Shown here: piece after piece, positions 41,903 to 50,241 of the stretch | Numbering within the stretch: position 1 is the first letter of the stretch | How the letters are laid out: the number at the start of each line of letters is the position of its first letter | Source: Acidobacteriota bacterium | Lineage (GTDB): Bacteria; Acidobacteriota; Terriglobia; Terriglobales; Acidobacteriaceae | Length of the DNA stretch: 64,000 nucleotides | Direction: 5' to 3' | NCBI GenBank assembly: GCA_013289795.1 | Contig: JABCZH010000012.1 | Span: forward strand, 79,733 to 143,732 | The notes under the pieces: generated by a model | Seen by the model: only the letters and a program-made list of their open reading frames with translations | What the model was told of the DNA's origin: nothing | The model's database searches: none | Translations under genes and position numbers: made by a program

Positions 41903-42913
41903 TCACTGATTAGAGGCGCAAGGCATCAAGTGATGAGGGTAGGTTACGGTCACGTTCTTTCTGACTCGCCCATTCTCATCGATTGCTTCTACCTTAAGCC
42001 CTTCGGTGGTAGACCGGTGGGCTGTGGGATCCAGCGAAAGCAAATAGTAGTCGCTTATCTGAGCATTGACAATCTGGGCGGAGGCCTTGATGATAGCTTC
42101 CGCGCGGTCGTCATATACGTAGTGCGAAAACGGTCCCGTTCGTGCTTGTTTCAGTCCGGTTGTAAAGCCTCCGGAATCCTTGGCCATCTCGAAAAACTCT
42201 GCCCGCATATCTACTACTGCCCCATAAAACTCGTCCTCCAACAGAAATGCAAATAGCCGGATGCCCTGCAAAGCATCCTTAAGTCGTCGTGCTGATTCCT
42301 TCCGGCTAGAGTTGTCTTCGCCGTCGGTTACGGCGAAGATCGCGTCTCCCGGCTGGATCGGTTGCAATTTTCTGAGTGCTTTGAGAACCGACTCTAGTAA
42401 GGCCGTGGGTCCCCTTGGATCGCTGCGCTCATTACCGCTATTGGAGTTTAGCCACAATGTTATTGCCTGCGAATCTTTAGATAGTTCGGTCCGTTCCTGA
42501 ACATCTGCGGCAAAGGTGACCAGGGCTAACTGTGTCCCCGGTAAAGCCGACTTAACGAAATCCAGCACCGCAGCTCTCGCAATCTTCCATTCGTCCCTAC
42601 TCGTTTCACCGGACATGCTGCCACTCGTATCTAGCAGGACGATGACTCGACGTGGCCCCGTCGAAAAGCTCAAACTGGCAATTCGCAGTGTTGTACCGTG
42701 GTATGTAACTTTAAAGTCTTGCGCATTCAAGCCTCTGAGAGGAATTCCGTGCTGATCCAGAACATTCACGATAAGCGAGCTTGGTTGGCAGCTGGTTCCA
42801 ACCTGCCCAAATACGTTGGCGCAAAGACAGACGCAAACGACAGCCACAGCGACGTGGGCCCTTGTTACCGTTGTCGCTATCCTTGCCTCCCGATCTGTCG
42901 CGTAACTACTCAA
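41903..42913 (-). CDS. VWFA-related acidobacterial-type exported protein
   Basis: A 336-residue protein with a hydrophobic N-terminal segment (HVAVAVVCVCLCANVFG) and an N-terminal beta domain (LIVNVLDQHGIPLRGLNAQDFKV). A von Willebrand factor A domain follows whose metal site is visible as VIVLLDTSGSMSG (D-x-S-x-S), with a later FAVTDGEDNSS. This corresponds to the 'VWFA-related acidobacterial domain' group. Function is unproven; adhesion or metal-dependent protein contact is inferred. It overlaps the stop of hutH by eight bases and is the last gene of the seven-gene operon. Confidence 0.85.
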   Translation of the reverse strand: MSSYATDREARIATTVTRAHVAVAVVCVCLCANVFGQVGTSCQPSSLIVNVLDQHGIPLRGLNAQDFKVTYHGTTLRIASLSFSTGPRRVIVLLDTSGSMSGETSRDEWKIARAAVLDFVKSALPGTQLALVTFAADVQERTELSKDSQAITLWLNSNSGNERSDPRGPTALLESVLKALRKLQPIQPGDAIFAVTDGEDNSSRKESARRLKDALQGIRLFAFLLEDEFYGAVVDMRAEFFEMAKDSGGFTTGLKQARTGPFSHYVYDDRAEAIIKASAQIVNAQISDYYLLSLDPTAHRSTTEGLKVEAIDENGRVRKNVTVTYPHHLMPCASNQ

Positions 42914-44441
42914 TCGCCGTTGCTACTTTCCCACTCGCAATCAACTCCGCAATCCGCGCGAAATCCTGGTACATCACCCGGTCTTTGTCCATGGTGGGAC
43001 ACACTGACCGGATCGCGGCATGCGCTGCCTGCCCGCGCTTGCCGGGCTTGAGTGGAGCGAGAAAGTCCAACGCCTGGGCGGCCGCCATGGCTTCAATCGC
43101 GAGAACATTATTAGTGTTGGCCACGATTCGTTTCAGCTTCAGCGACGCGGTCATCCCCATGGAAACGTAGTCTTCCTTGTTGCCTGAGGTGGTGATTGAA
43201 TCCACTGAAGCAGGGTGTGCGAAGATCTTGTTTTCGCTGACCAGCGCCGCTGCTGTAACCTGCGGCATCATGAATCCGGAATTCAATCCTGCGCCTGCTG
43301 CCAAAAACGGGGGCAGGCCCTCGCTCAGAGCAGGATTTACCAGCCGTTCCAATCTTCGTTCAGAAATTCCGGCGAGTGCGCTTAAAGCAATTCCGAGAAA
43401 GTCCAGCGCGAACGCCACTGGCTCACCATGGAAATTCCCGCCGGAGAGCACATCACCCTGGCCATCGGCCTGTTTCAAGTTCTTCACAAACACCAGCGGA
43501 TTGTCGACTGCGGAGTTGACCTCGGTCTCCATCACCTGGCGGCAGTGGGTGAGCGTGTCACGTACCGCGCCGTGCACCTGCGGCATGCAGCGCAAGGAGT
43601 AGGCGTCCTGCACCCGGTCGCAATCGCGGTGCGACTCGCGAATCTGGCTGCCTTCGAGCATGCGCCGCAGGTTCTCCGCCGTCTTCAACTGACCGGCATG
43701 CGGGCGCGCACGATGGATGCGTTCGTCGAATGCAACATCGGTTCCGCGCAGCGCGTCCAGGGTGAGCGAGCCGATCACGTCCGCCGAGTCCATCAGAGTT
43801 TCCGCCGTCAAGAGCGCCAGGATGCCGACTGCTAGCATGCCCTGCGTACCATTGATCAGCGAGACAGCTTCCTTTGCTTCCAGGACCAGCGGCTTGACCT
43901 GGGCACGGCGCAACGCATCGGCGGTGGGAACGCGTGCGCCCTGGTCATCCAGACATTCACCTTCGCCGATCAACGCCAGCGCCAAATGAGCCAGGGGCGC
44001 GAGGTCTCCGCTGGCGCCGACGCTGCCCTGCGATGGCACAAAGGGCGTGACTCCGCGATTCAGCATTTCGCAGAGTGTGTCGATAGTCTCGGTGCGTACG
44101 CCGGAGTAGCCCTTGGAAAGTGAGTTGGCCCGCAACAGTATCATGGCGCGGACTTCCGCCGCTGACAGTTGCTCCCCGACCCCGACCGCGTGCGAACGCA
44201 CCAGATTGACTTGCATCTCACGAATCTGTTCGCCGGCGATGCGCACGTCGCTCAGTTTGCCCACACCGGTGGTGATGGCATAAGAAACCTGGTTGTTGGC
44301 GATCAGAGTATCGACCACGACGCGCGCCCGCTGCACGGCTGCGCGGGCGTCCGGAGCGAGCAACACGGGTCGATGTCCGGTCGCGACCTCGCGAACGGCC
44401 TCCAGGGTCAAATCGTTGCCGTTGATGTGCAGAGCGTTCAC
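42906..44441 (-). CDS. hutH: Histidine ammonia-lyase
   Basis: Converts histidine to urocanate and ammonia. 511 residues, as usual. The self-formed MIO cofactor triad Ala143-Ser144-Gly145 is in GSVGASGDLAPLAHLALALIGEGE. Also seen: the substrate-binding Tyr region QVSYAITTGVGKLSDV, and GGNFHGEPVAFALDF and SSGN-like TTSGNKEDYVSMGM motifs. No other hut gene (U, I, F/G) is in the window; it is placed inside a leucine-degradation operon six bases after a thioesterase gene. The related phenylalanine/tyrosine lyases are less likely given the overall HutH pattern. Confidence 0.93.
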   Translation of the reverse strand: MNALHINGNDLTLEAVREVATGHRPVLLAPDARAAVQRARVVVDTLIANNQVSYAITTGVGKLSDVRIAGEQIREMQVNLVRSHAVGVGEQLSAAEVRAMILLRANSLSKGYSGVRTETIDTLCEMLNRGVTPFVPSQGSVGASGDLAPLAHLALALIGEGECLDDQGARVPTADALRRAQVKPLVLEAKEAVSLINGTQGMLAVGILALLTAETLMDSADVIGSLTLDALRGTDVAFDERIHRARPHAGQLKTAENLRRMLEGSQIRESHRDCDRVQDAYSLRCMPQVHGAVRDTLTHCRQVMETEVNSAVDNPLVFVKNLKQADGQGDVLSGGNFHGEPVAFALDFLGIALSALAGISERRLERLVNPALSEGLPPFLAAGAGLNSGFMMPQVTAAALVSENKIFAHPASVDSITTSGNKEDYVSMGMTASLKLKRIVANTNNVLAIEAMAAAQALDFLAPLKPGKRGQAAHAAIRSVCPTMDKDRVMYQDFARIAELIASGKVATAIE

Positions 44442-44446
44442 GTTGG

Positions 44447-44899
44447 TTATTTTCCTGCTGCCGCCCGCAGCGCCTTCATGTATTTCTCTGGAAACGACGT
44501 GCTTTTCTTCTCTGAGTCGATGGCCATGTGCATGGTCTCACCCGTGGCTAGCAACTTCCCGTCACTTGCGCGCAGCAACTCGTATCCGAACTGCGCCATG
44601 GATTCGCGCACGTTCTTCAAATGAGTGCGTACGATGACTTCCTCATCGTAAACCGCGGGGACCCGGTAACGGCAGCGGGCGTCCACCACCGGCATGTGGC
44701 AATTGTCATTCTGCTCCATGTCTTTATAAGAGAACCCCAATTGCCGCAACAGTTCCACGCGGCCCACTTCAAACCAGATGAAATGGTTGGAGTGGTAAGC
44801 CACACCCATCTGGTCGGTCTCAGCGTACCGTACCCGCAGGCGCACTTCATTGACCACCGGAGTAGAGTTGTTCCCGCCGGCCTTCACCTGCCGCTCCAC
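44447..44899 (-). CDS. 4-HBT/YbgC-type acyl-CoA thioesterase
   Basis: A 150-residue hot-dog fold protein. The catalytic block is VRYAETDQMGVAYHSNHFIWFEVGRVELLRQLG, the YbgC-type signature with the Asp nucleophile/base in ETDQMG. It would release free acids from short- or branched-chain acyl-CoA and may protect the CoA pool during leucine catabolism. It overlaps the hydratase gene by 16 bases and is followed by hutH, so it is translationally coupled in the operon. Confidence 0.9.
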   Translation of the reverse strand: MERQVKAGGNNSTPVVNEVRLRVRYAETDQMGVAYHSNHFIWFEVGRVELLRQLGFSYKDMEQNDNCHMPVVDARCRYRVPAVYDEEVIVRTHLKNVRESMAQFGYELLRASDGKLLATGETMHMAIDSEKKSTSFPEKYMKALRAAAGK

Positions 44900-45666
44900 T
44901 GTGGCTTGCGCTTTTCGAGAAACGACGCGATGCCTTCTTTGAAGTCATGAGTCGAGCGAATCGCGGCGTTCTCGCGCACGGCAGCTTGAATCTGCGCGTC
45001 GAGCTCGCGACGGGCATGGTCGCTCAACAGGCGCTTGGTGCTGGTCAGCGACGCCGGACTATTCTCCATCAGTTGTGCAGCCAGTTCCTGCGCGCGAGAC
45101 ATCAGCTTCTCTGCGGCGACTATTTCGTTGATCAATCCAATGCGATGCGCTTCCTGTGCGTCGATGATTCTGCCAGTCAACAGCAAATCGCGCGCATGTT
45201 TCTCGCCGATTTGACGCAACAAAAACGTGGAAACGATTGCAGGCACAAATCCGATCCGTACTTCGGTGTAGCCAAACTTCGATTCTGGCACGGCCAGGGT
45301 AAAGTCACACAACGTGGCTAATCCGCAACCTCCTGCGACAGCGGCTCCGTTAACCGCGGCGATCGTTGGTTTTGGGAAGTCGTAAAGCGTGCGGAACAGC
45401 CTTGCCATGGTTTCGGAATCTTTGAGACTCTGTTCCGGGGGGCGTCCGCTCAGGGCCTTCAGGTTGTCCAGGTCCATACCGGAACAGAAGGCCTTGCCCG
45501 CGCCGGTCAGGATCAATATCTGCGCCGAAGACGCGGCGATTTCGTCCAACGACGCCAGCAGGTCTTCGATCAACTCGTAGCTGATGGCGTTACGCTTGTC
45601 TGGGCGGTTAAGCGTGATGGTTGCCACGCCGGAATCAATCGCAAGTTGGATGGTTGTGTATGCCAT
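44884..45666 (-). CDS. liuC: Enoyl-CoA hydratase/isomerase, probable methylglutaconyl-CoA hydratase
   Basis: A 260-residue crotonase-fold enzyme. The oxyanion-hole blocks are CSGMDLDNLKAL and NGAAVAGGCGLATLCDFTLA. The segment SKFGYTEVRIGFVPAIVSTFLL is characteristic of the methylglutaconyl-CoA hydratase branch. That step hydrates 3-methylglutaconyl-CoA to HMG-CoA and lies exactly between the neighbouring carboxylase subunit and HMG-CoA lyase, which supports the specific assignment. Family certain, substrate likely. Confidence 0.87.
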   Translation of the reverse strand: MAYTTIQLAIDSGVATITLNRPDKRNAISYELIEDLLASLDEIAASSAQILILTGAGKAFCSGMDLDNLKALSGRPPEQSLKDSETMARLFRTLYDFPKPTIAAVNGAAVAGGCGLATLCDFTLAVPESKFGYTEVRIGFVPAIVSTFLLRQIGEKHARDLLLTGRIIDAQEAHRIGLINEIVAAEKLMSRAQELAAQLMENSPASLTSTKRLLSDHARRELDAQIQAAVRENAAIRSTHDFKEGIASFLEKRKPQWSGR

Positions 45667-45723
45667 GAAAGAACGGACGAATGAGCACCGATCATCTTAC
45701 CAACGATTGTCATCACCCGGCGC

Positions 45724-46596
45724 TTAAGACGAAGAGTTCGTATACCGGGCGCCGATTTCTCCCGTCGCGCGCAACAGCACGTCGAACGGTTTCAAGGCGG
45801 GCAGCGAAGCCCCGTGGGCGGCTAGCGCCTCAACTACCTTCTCGGTCGGAATGTTGCCCACGAGTGCATCCTGGGCAAACGGGCATCCTCCCAACCCGCC
45901 AAGGGCGGAGTCGAAGCGGCGGCAACCTGCTTCATAGGCAGCCACAACTTTTGCCGCCACTTGATCCGGGCGGCTGTGCAGGTGTACGCCGATTTCAAGA
46001 TAGCCAAACTTCGCTCTCACCGCCGATACCAGTTCCTTGATCTGCTCGGGTCCGGCAACACCCACGGTGTCGGCCAGTGAGATCATGCGGATTCCGGAGG
46101 ATTCGAGGACGTCTACTGCGTTGACCACCTCGGCCACGCTCCATTCGTCGCCGTAGGGATTGCCGAATGCCATGGATATATAAACGACGATCCCGAGGCC
46201 GGCGTCCTCGCTTTTGTTCTGGATCTTGTCCAATTCATCGATGGCTTCTTCCAGAGTCTGCCGTTGATTGCTACCCAGAAAAGTCGGCGAAACGGAATAG
46301 GGGAACCCGAGCGTGTTTACCGCATTCGTATCAATGGCGCGCTGTGCGCCCTTTTCGTTTACCACGATGCCGATGATTTCAACATCATCGGACGGATCAA
46401 GTTCCTTCAAGACTTCTTCCGAGTCAGCCACCTGCGGCACGGCTTTGGGCGAAACGAATGAGACTGCGTCAATATGCTTGAATCCGGCGCTGATCAAGGC
46501 TTTCAGGTAATCAGCTTTCAAGTGCGTAGGAATCTGCCCCTGAAGTCCCTGCCAGGCGTCGCGCGGGCATTCGATAAGTTTGACGGTTTCAGACAT
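45724..46596 (-). CDS. liuE: Hydroxymethylglutaryl-CoA lyase
   Basis: A 290-residue TIM-barrel enzyme that cleaves HMG-CoA to acetyl-CoA and acetoacetate, the last step of leucine breakdown. Motifs: IECPRDAWQGLQG (family E-[CV]-P-R-D-G-x-Q start, here with Ala-Trp), HIDAVSFVSPKAVPQVAD, the metal-binding HLHSRPDQ strand, and the active-site loop SALGGLGGCPFAQDALVGN with the catalytic Cys. The changed RDAWQ motif is worth noting, as Asp is kept but the following Gly is Ala. Confidence 0.9.
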   Translation of the reverse strand: MSETVKLIECPRDAWQGLQGQIPTHLKADYLKALISAGFKHIDAVSFVSPKAVPQVADSEEVLKELDPSDDVEIIGIVVNEKGAQRAIDTNAVNTLGFPYSVSPTFLGSNQRQTLEEAIDELDKIQNKSEDAGLGIVVYISMAFGNPYGDEWSVAEVVNAVDVLESSGIRMISLADTVGVAGPEQIKELVSAVRAKFGYLEIGVHLHSRPDQVAAKVVAAYEAGCRRFDSALGGLGGCPFAQDALVGNIPTEKVVEALAAHGASLPALKPFDVLLRATGEIGARYTNSSS

Positions 46597-46633
46597 TGTT
46601 GGTGGAGGGCACGCGACTTCAATGTCACGTGAG

Positions 46634-46909
46634 CTATCGTTCTTGCTTTGCCCTCCGAATGTCCATTATCGCCGACACCACGGCAGCGGGTACAGAGATG
46701 AGGCCGACGAGACCGGCAACCTGTTCGACACCGTCCGGTTCAAACCACCACCGCCAGCCGGTCTCTCGATAAATTCTCGCGGCTTCTTCCGCGCGAAGGT
46801 GAGCAAAGACAAACGAAGCAGCGAGGCAACCGGCTAGAGCCAGCAAGATCTTCGTCCTGGTACTCAGCACCGATCGCATATGGACGTCCGACAATGCAAC
46901 CTGATTCAA
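46634..46909 (-). CDS. Small two-TM membrane protein, unknown
   Basis: A 91-residue protein with two predicted TM helices (KILLALAGCLAASFVFAHL at about 21-39 and VEQVAGLVGLISVPAAVVSAIM at about 61-82) and a basic C-terminus. I do not recognise a family. Its ATG overlaps the stop of the carboxyltransferase gene by four bases (ATGA), so it is translated with it and I consider it real. It is the only membrane protein of the operon. Confidence 0.62.
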   Translation of the reverse strand: MNQVALSDVHMRSVLSTRTKILLALAGCLAASFVFAHLRAEEAARIYRETGWRWWFEPDGVEQVAGLVGLISVPAAVVSAIMDIRRAKQER

Positions 46910-48606
46910 GTTTGCAGCACGCCCACCTTGAACTCCGCGACGTCCGGATTAAGCGCGGCGGCTTCGAGCGCCTGCGTGATTGCTTCCCGCGTCTCGCCGG
47001 GGTCGATAATCTTGTCGATCCACAGTCGTGCCGCGCCGTACCGCGGATCCGTCTGCTCGTCGTAGGTGCGCTTTACCGACTCGTATAACTCCTTCTTCTC
47101 TTCCTCACTCAGCTTCTTACCGCCGCGTTCCAGTTGCCGAATCTTGATTTCGACCAGCGTTCCCGCCGCGGCGTCACCGCTCATCACCGCGTAACGCGCG
47201 GTCGGCCATGCGAACACGAATCGCGGATCATAAGCCTTTCCGCACATGGCGTAGTGCCCCGCACCGAAGGAGCCACCTACGATCACCGTAATTTTTGGCA
47301 CCACGGAATTCGCTACCGCATTCACCATCTTGGCGCCGGCCTTGATGATGCCCGTCCACTCGGCATCGCGGCCCACCATGAATCCATTGACATCATGAAA
47401 GAAGACAAGCGGAATCAGGTTCTGGTTGCAATCCATGATGAAGCGCGCGGCCTTCTCAGCGGATTCGGTGTAGATGACGCCGCCGAATTCCATTCGCTTG
47501 TGGCCCTCATGGTCGGTCGCCTGGGCGTGCAGTTTCTGATTGGCCACGATTCCGACAGCAAAGCCCCCGATGCGGGCATAGCCGCAGATCAACGTCTTGC
47601 CATATTCCGCCTTATATTCATCGAAGCGGCTGCCATCGACGACACGCGCAATAACTTCCTTCGTGTCGTACGGGCGCGCGGGAGAGGAGTCGTAAATGCC
47701 ATAGATTTCCTCCGCGGCCAGGGCCGGGGCCTGCGGTTTCTTACGGTCCCAAGGGGACTGGCGCCGGTATCCCCACTTTTCGACAATGGAGCGTATCCGC
47801 GTAAGACAGGCTTCGTCATTGGGCTCACGAAAGTCGACGGTGCCACTGATCGCGGAGTGCATTGCCGCTCCGCCCAATTCCTCGGCCGAGACCTTTTGCC
47901 CAATCGCGGCCTGCACCAGCGCGGGTCCGGCGAGAAAAAGTCCGCTGCCCTCGGTCATGAGCACGTGATCGCACATCACTGGAAGATATCCACCACCGGC
48001 AACGCACATGCCCATGATGGCGGCGATCTGAGCGATGCCCATGGCGGACATCACGGCATTGTTGCGGAAAACGCGGCCGAAGTCGTCGGTGTCAGGAAAC
48101 ACGTCTTCCTGCAAAGGGAGAAATACGCCGGCGGAATCGACCAGATAGACCGTCGGAATCCGGTTTTCTAGGGCCATGTTCTGCGCCCGGATAACCTTCT
48201 TCGAAGTCATGGGAAAAAAGGCGCCCGCCTTCACCGTGGCGTCGTTTGCGATAATCATCACCAGGCGCGTGTGAATGCGTCCCAACCCTGTGACCACGCC
48301 CGCGGCCGGCGCTCCACCCCATTCCTCATACATGCCATAGGCGGCGAAGGATCCCAGTTCGAAGAATGTTCCTGGATCAACCAGCAGATTGATGCGTTCG
48401 CGCGCCGTCAGACGGCCTTTCGCGTGCTGGTTTTCGATTGCCTTGGGCCCACCGCCTTCGCGAATCTTCTCTTCTTCATTGCGAACCTGCGAAACCATGT
48501 CGGCGAGGAAGCGCATGTTGGCTTCGAAGCGCGGCGAGGTTGGATCAATACGGGTTTCGAGGACGGGTGAATTCTGGACGGCGCTGGTTTCTGTACGATC
48601 TGCCAT
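46906..48606 (-). CDS. liuB: Methylcrotonyl-CoA carboxylase, carboxyltransferase (beta) subunit
   Basis: A 566-residue acyl-CoA carboxyltransferase. Two crotonase-like halves are visible: the N-terminal AKGRLTARERINLLVDPGTFFELGSFAAYGMYEEWGGAPAAGVV, the CoA-binding region GGGYLPVMCDHVLM, and the C-terminal VGRDAEWTGIIKAGAKMVNAV and GSFGAGHYAMCGKAYDPRFVFAWP. This last block distinguishes MccB from propionyl-CoA carboxylase. The biotin-carrying alpha subunit is not adjacent and must be elsewhere. First gene of the seven-gene operon and divergent from the beta-lactamase-like gene. Confidence 0.92.
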   Translation of the reverse strand: MADRTETSAVQNSPVLETRIDPTSPRFEANMRFLADMVSQVRNEEEKIREGGGPKAIENQHAKGRLTARERINLLVDPGTFFELGSFAAYGMYEEWGGAPAAGVVTGLGRIHTRLVMIIANDATVKAGAFFPMTSKKVIRAQNMALENRIPTVYLVDSAGVFLPLQEDVFPDTDDFGRVFRNNAVMSAMGIAQIAAIMGMCVAGGGYLPVMCDHVLMTEGSGLFLAGPALVQAAIGQKVSAEELGGAAMHSAISGTVDFREPNDEACLTRIRSIVEKWGYRRQSPWDRKKPQAPALAAEEIYGIYDSSPARPYDTKEVIARVVDGSRFDEYKAEYGKTLICGYARIGGFAVGIVANQKLHAQATDHEGHKRMEFGGVIYTESAEKAARFIMDCNQNLIPLVFFHDVNGFMVGRDAEWTGIIKAGAKMVNAVANSVVPKITVIVGGSFGAGHYAMCGKAYDPRFVFAWPTARYAVMSGDAAAGTLVEIKIRQLERGGKKLSEEEKKELYESVKRTYDEQTDPRYGAARLWIDKIIDPGETREAITQALEAAALNPDVAEFKVGVLQT

Positions 48607-48749
48607 GAAGGGAAAGCCTGGAGTTATTTACGGTATATCAGCGGAGCGTGAGTGCGCAAACCAGGAGCCAGCCTGATCGGCGGGAACAAACTCTACAATC
48701 CGTGCGTACAATCTGCGGCGAGCCGCGTCTAAGGATGGGAGAGAAACCG

Positions 48750-50216
48750 ATGAGCGTGAAACCCCGGGTGTGGCAAATCGTCCTAGTTCTGGCTGTACTG
48801 CCAGCAGCGGCGCAATCCGCCATCAAGCGCCTCGACGGTAGCACCATCTCTCAAACGGAAATCGATGCCACTGTCGTCCGCTTAATGCAGGCCGCCGAAG
48901 TTACCGGGGCTGGGATCGCCATCTTCAACGACGGCAAGATCGCCTACCTGAGGGCTTACGGCTTCCGTGATAAAGAGAACAACCTGCCCCTGACGCCGGA
49001 TTCCGTGATGACCGCTGCTTCTTTCAGCAAGGTGGCGTTCGCGTATCTGGCGATGGAGTTGGTCGAAGCAGGCAAGCTGGACCTGGACAAACCCGTCTAC
49101 CAGTATTTTCCCAAGCCGTTGCCGGAGTACCCAACCTATAAGGATCTTGCCGCTGATCCGCGCTACAAGAGGATCACCACAAGAATGTTGCTCAGTCACA
49201 CTAGCGGATTCCCCAATTTTCGCTGGATCAATGACGACAAAGAGCTCAACATCAATTTCGACCCTGGCTCCCGATATGCGTACTCCGGTGAGGGCATTGA
49301 GCTCCTGCAATTTGTGGTGGAAGCCATCACCAACCAGCCGCTGCAAGAACTCATGCAGGTGCAAGTTTTTCAGCCTCTCGGTATGACCCGAACCAGCATG
49401 GTTTGGGAGGACCGATTCGAGAGCGACTACGCCAACGGCTACGACGAATATGGGCGCTCCATCGGCCCCGAGCGTCGCCCTAAAGCCGATGCCGCTGGAT
49501 CCATGCAGACTACTCCCCGCGATTTCGCCCAGTTCATGCTGGCTGTTATGAACGGCAAAGGCCTGCAGCCGAAAACTCGCGAACTCATGCTCAGCCCGCA
49601 AATCCAAATTCTCGCCAAGCACCAGTTCCCGACCATGGAGAACATCGCCACCGACGAGAATAAAGCGATCCACCTGAGCTATGGCTTGGGATGGGGCCTC
49701 TATTGGACCCCCTACGGCAAGGCCTTCTTCAAGGAAGGTCACGACGTGGGCTGGCGAAACTACACCGTGTGTTTCGACAAGCCGAAGACGGGCATCCTGA
49801 TCATGACCAACAGCGCCAACGGCGAAGGCATGTTCAAGGAATTGCTGGAGACGTTGCTCAGGAATCCGTACACGCCCATCGAGTGGGAAGGATACACGCC
49901 CTACGACAAACTGCCTCCGCACCCGCCGCTGAAAATTCACAAGCAGATAACGGTCGATCCCAAATTGCTGGAGCGATATGTCGGCCGCTACGGAACGCCG
50001 CCGGACCTTATTCTCGCGATTCGGCGGGAAGGAGATCATCTCTCCGTGCAGGAGAACGACGAACCTAAACAGGAATTATTCGGAGAGACCGACCGCGATT
50101 TCTTCGCCAAAGGCAACGACGACGCCTACACGTTCGAAGTCGATGGCCAGGGGCGAGTCACTTCCATGACTCTGCACGCCGACGGCAGGGACATCCCGCT
50201 CAGGCGAATCGATTAA
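48750..50216 (+). CDS. Exported serine hydrolase, class C beta-lactamase/PBP fold
   Basis: About 488 residues from ATG 48750 (GGGAGAG upstream), giving a signal peptide VWQIVLVLAVLPAAAQS; upstream in-frame starts overlap the divergent promoter. The active-site S-x-x-K is in MTAASFSKVAFAYLAMEL and the second motif Y-x-[SN] in SRYAYSGEGIELL. The third motif is probably in the KEGHDVGWRNY stretch (H-x-G). A C-terminal DUF3471-like beta domain (LLERYVGRYGTPPDLILAIRREGD) is common in esterase-type members. Peptidase or esterase rather than antibiotic resistance is the more likely role. Confidence 0.87.
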   Translation: MSVKPRVWQIVLVLAVLPAAAQSAIKRLDGSTISQTEIDATVVRLMQAAEVTGAGIAIFNDGKIAYLRAYGFRDKENNLPLTPDSVMTAASFSKVAFAYLAMELVEAGKLDLDKPVYQYFPKPLPEYPTYKDLAADPRYKRITTRMLLSHTSGFPNFRWINDDKELNINFDPGSRYAYSGEGIELLQFVVEAITNQPLQELMQVQVFQPLGMTRTSMVWEDRFESDYANGYDEYGRSIGPERRPKADAAGSMQTTPRDFAQFMLAVMNGKGLQPKTRELMLSPQIQILAKHQFPTMENIATDENKAIHLSYGLGWGLYWTPYGKAFFKEGHDVGWRNYTVCFDKPKTGILIMTNSANGEGMFKELLETLLRNPYTPIEWEGYTPYDKLPPHPPLKIHKQITVDPKLLERYVGRYGTPPDLILAIRREGDHLSVQENDEPKQELFGETDRDFFAKGNDDAYTFEVDGQGRVTSMTLHADGRDIPLRRID

Positions 50217-50241
50217 GACAGGACGCGGAAGACACTCGTCC

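Noticed and set aside
47134..48171. Plus-strand ORF of 345 codons
   Set aside because: Antisense to the carboxyltransferase gene, whose protein is unmistakable; the ORF has no family features.
48882..50039. Minus-strand ORF of 385 codons
   Set aside because: Antisense to the serine hydrolase gene with clear S-x-x-K motif; no protein-like features on the minus strand.
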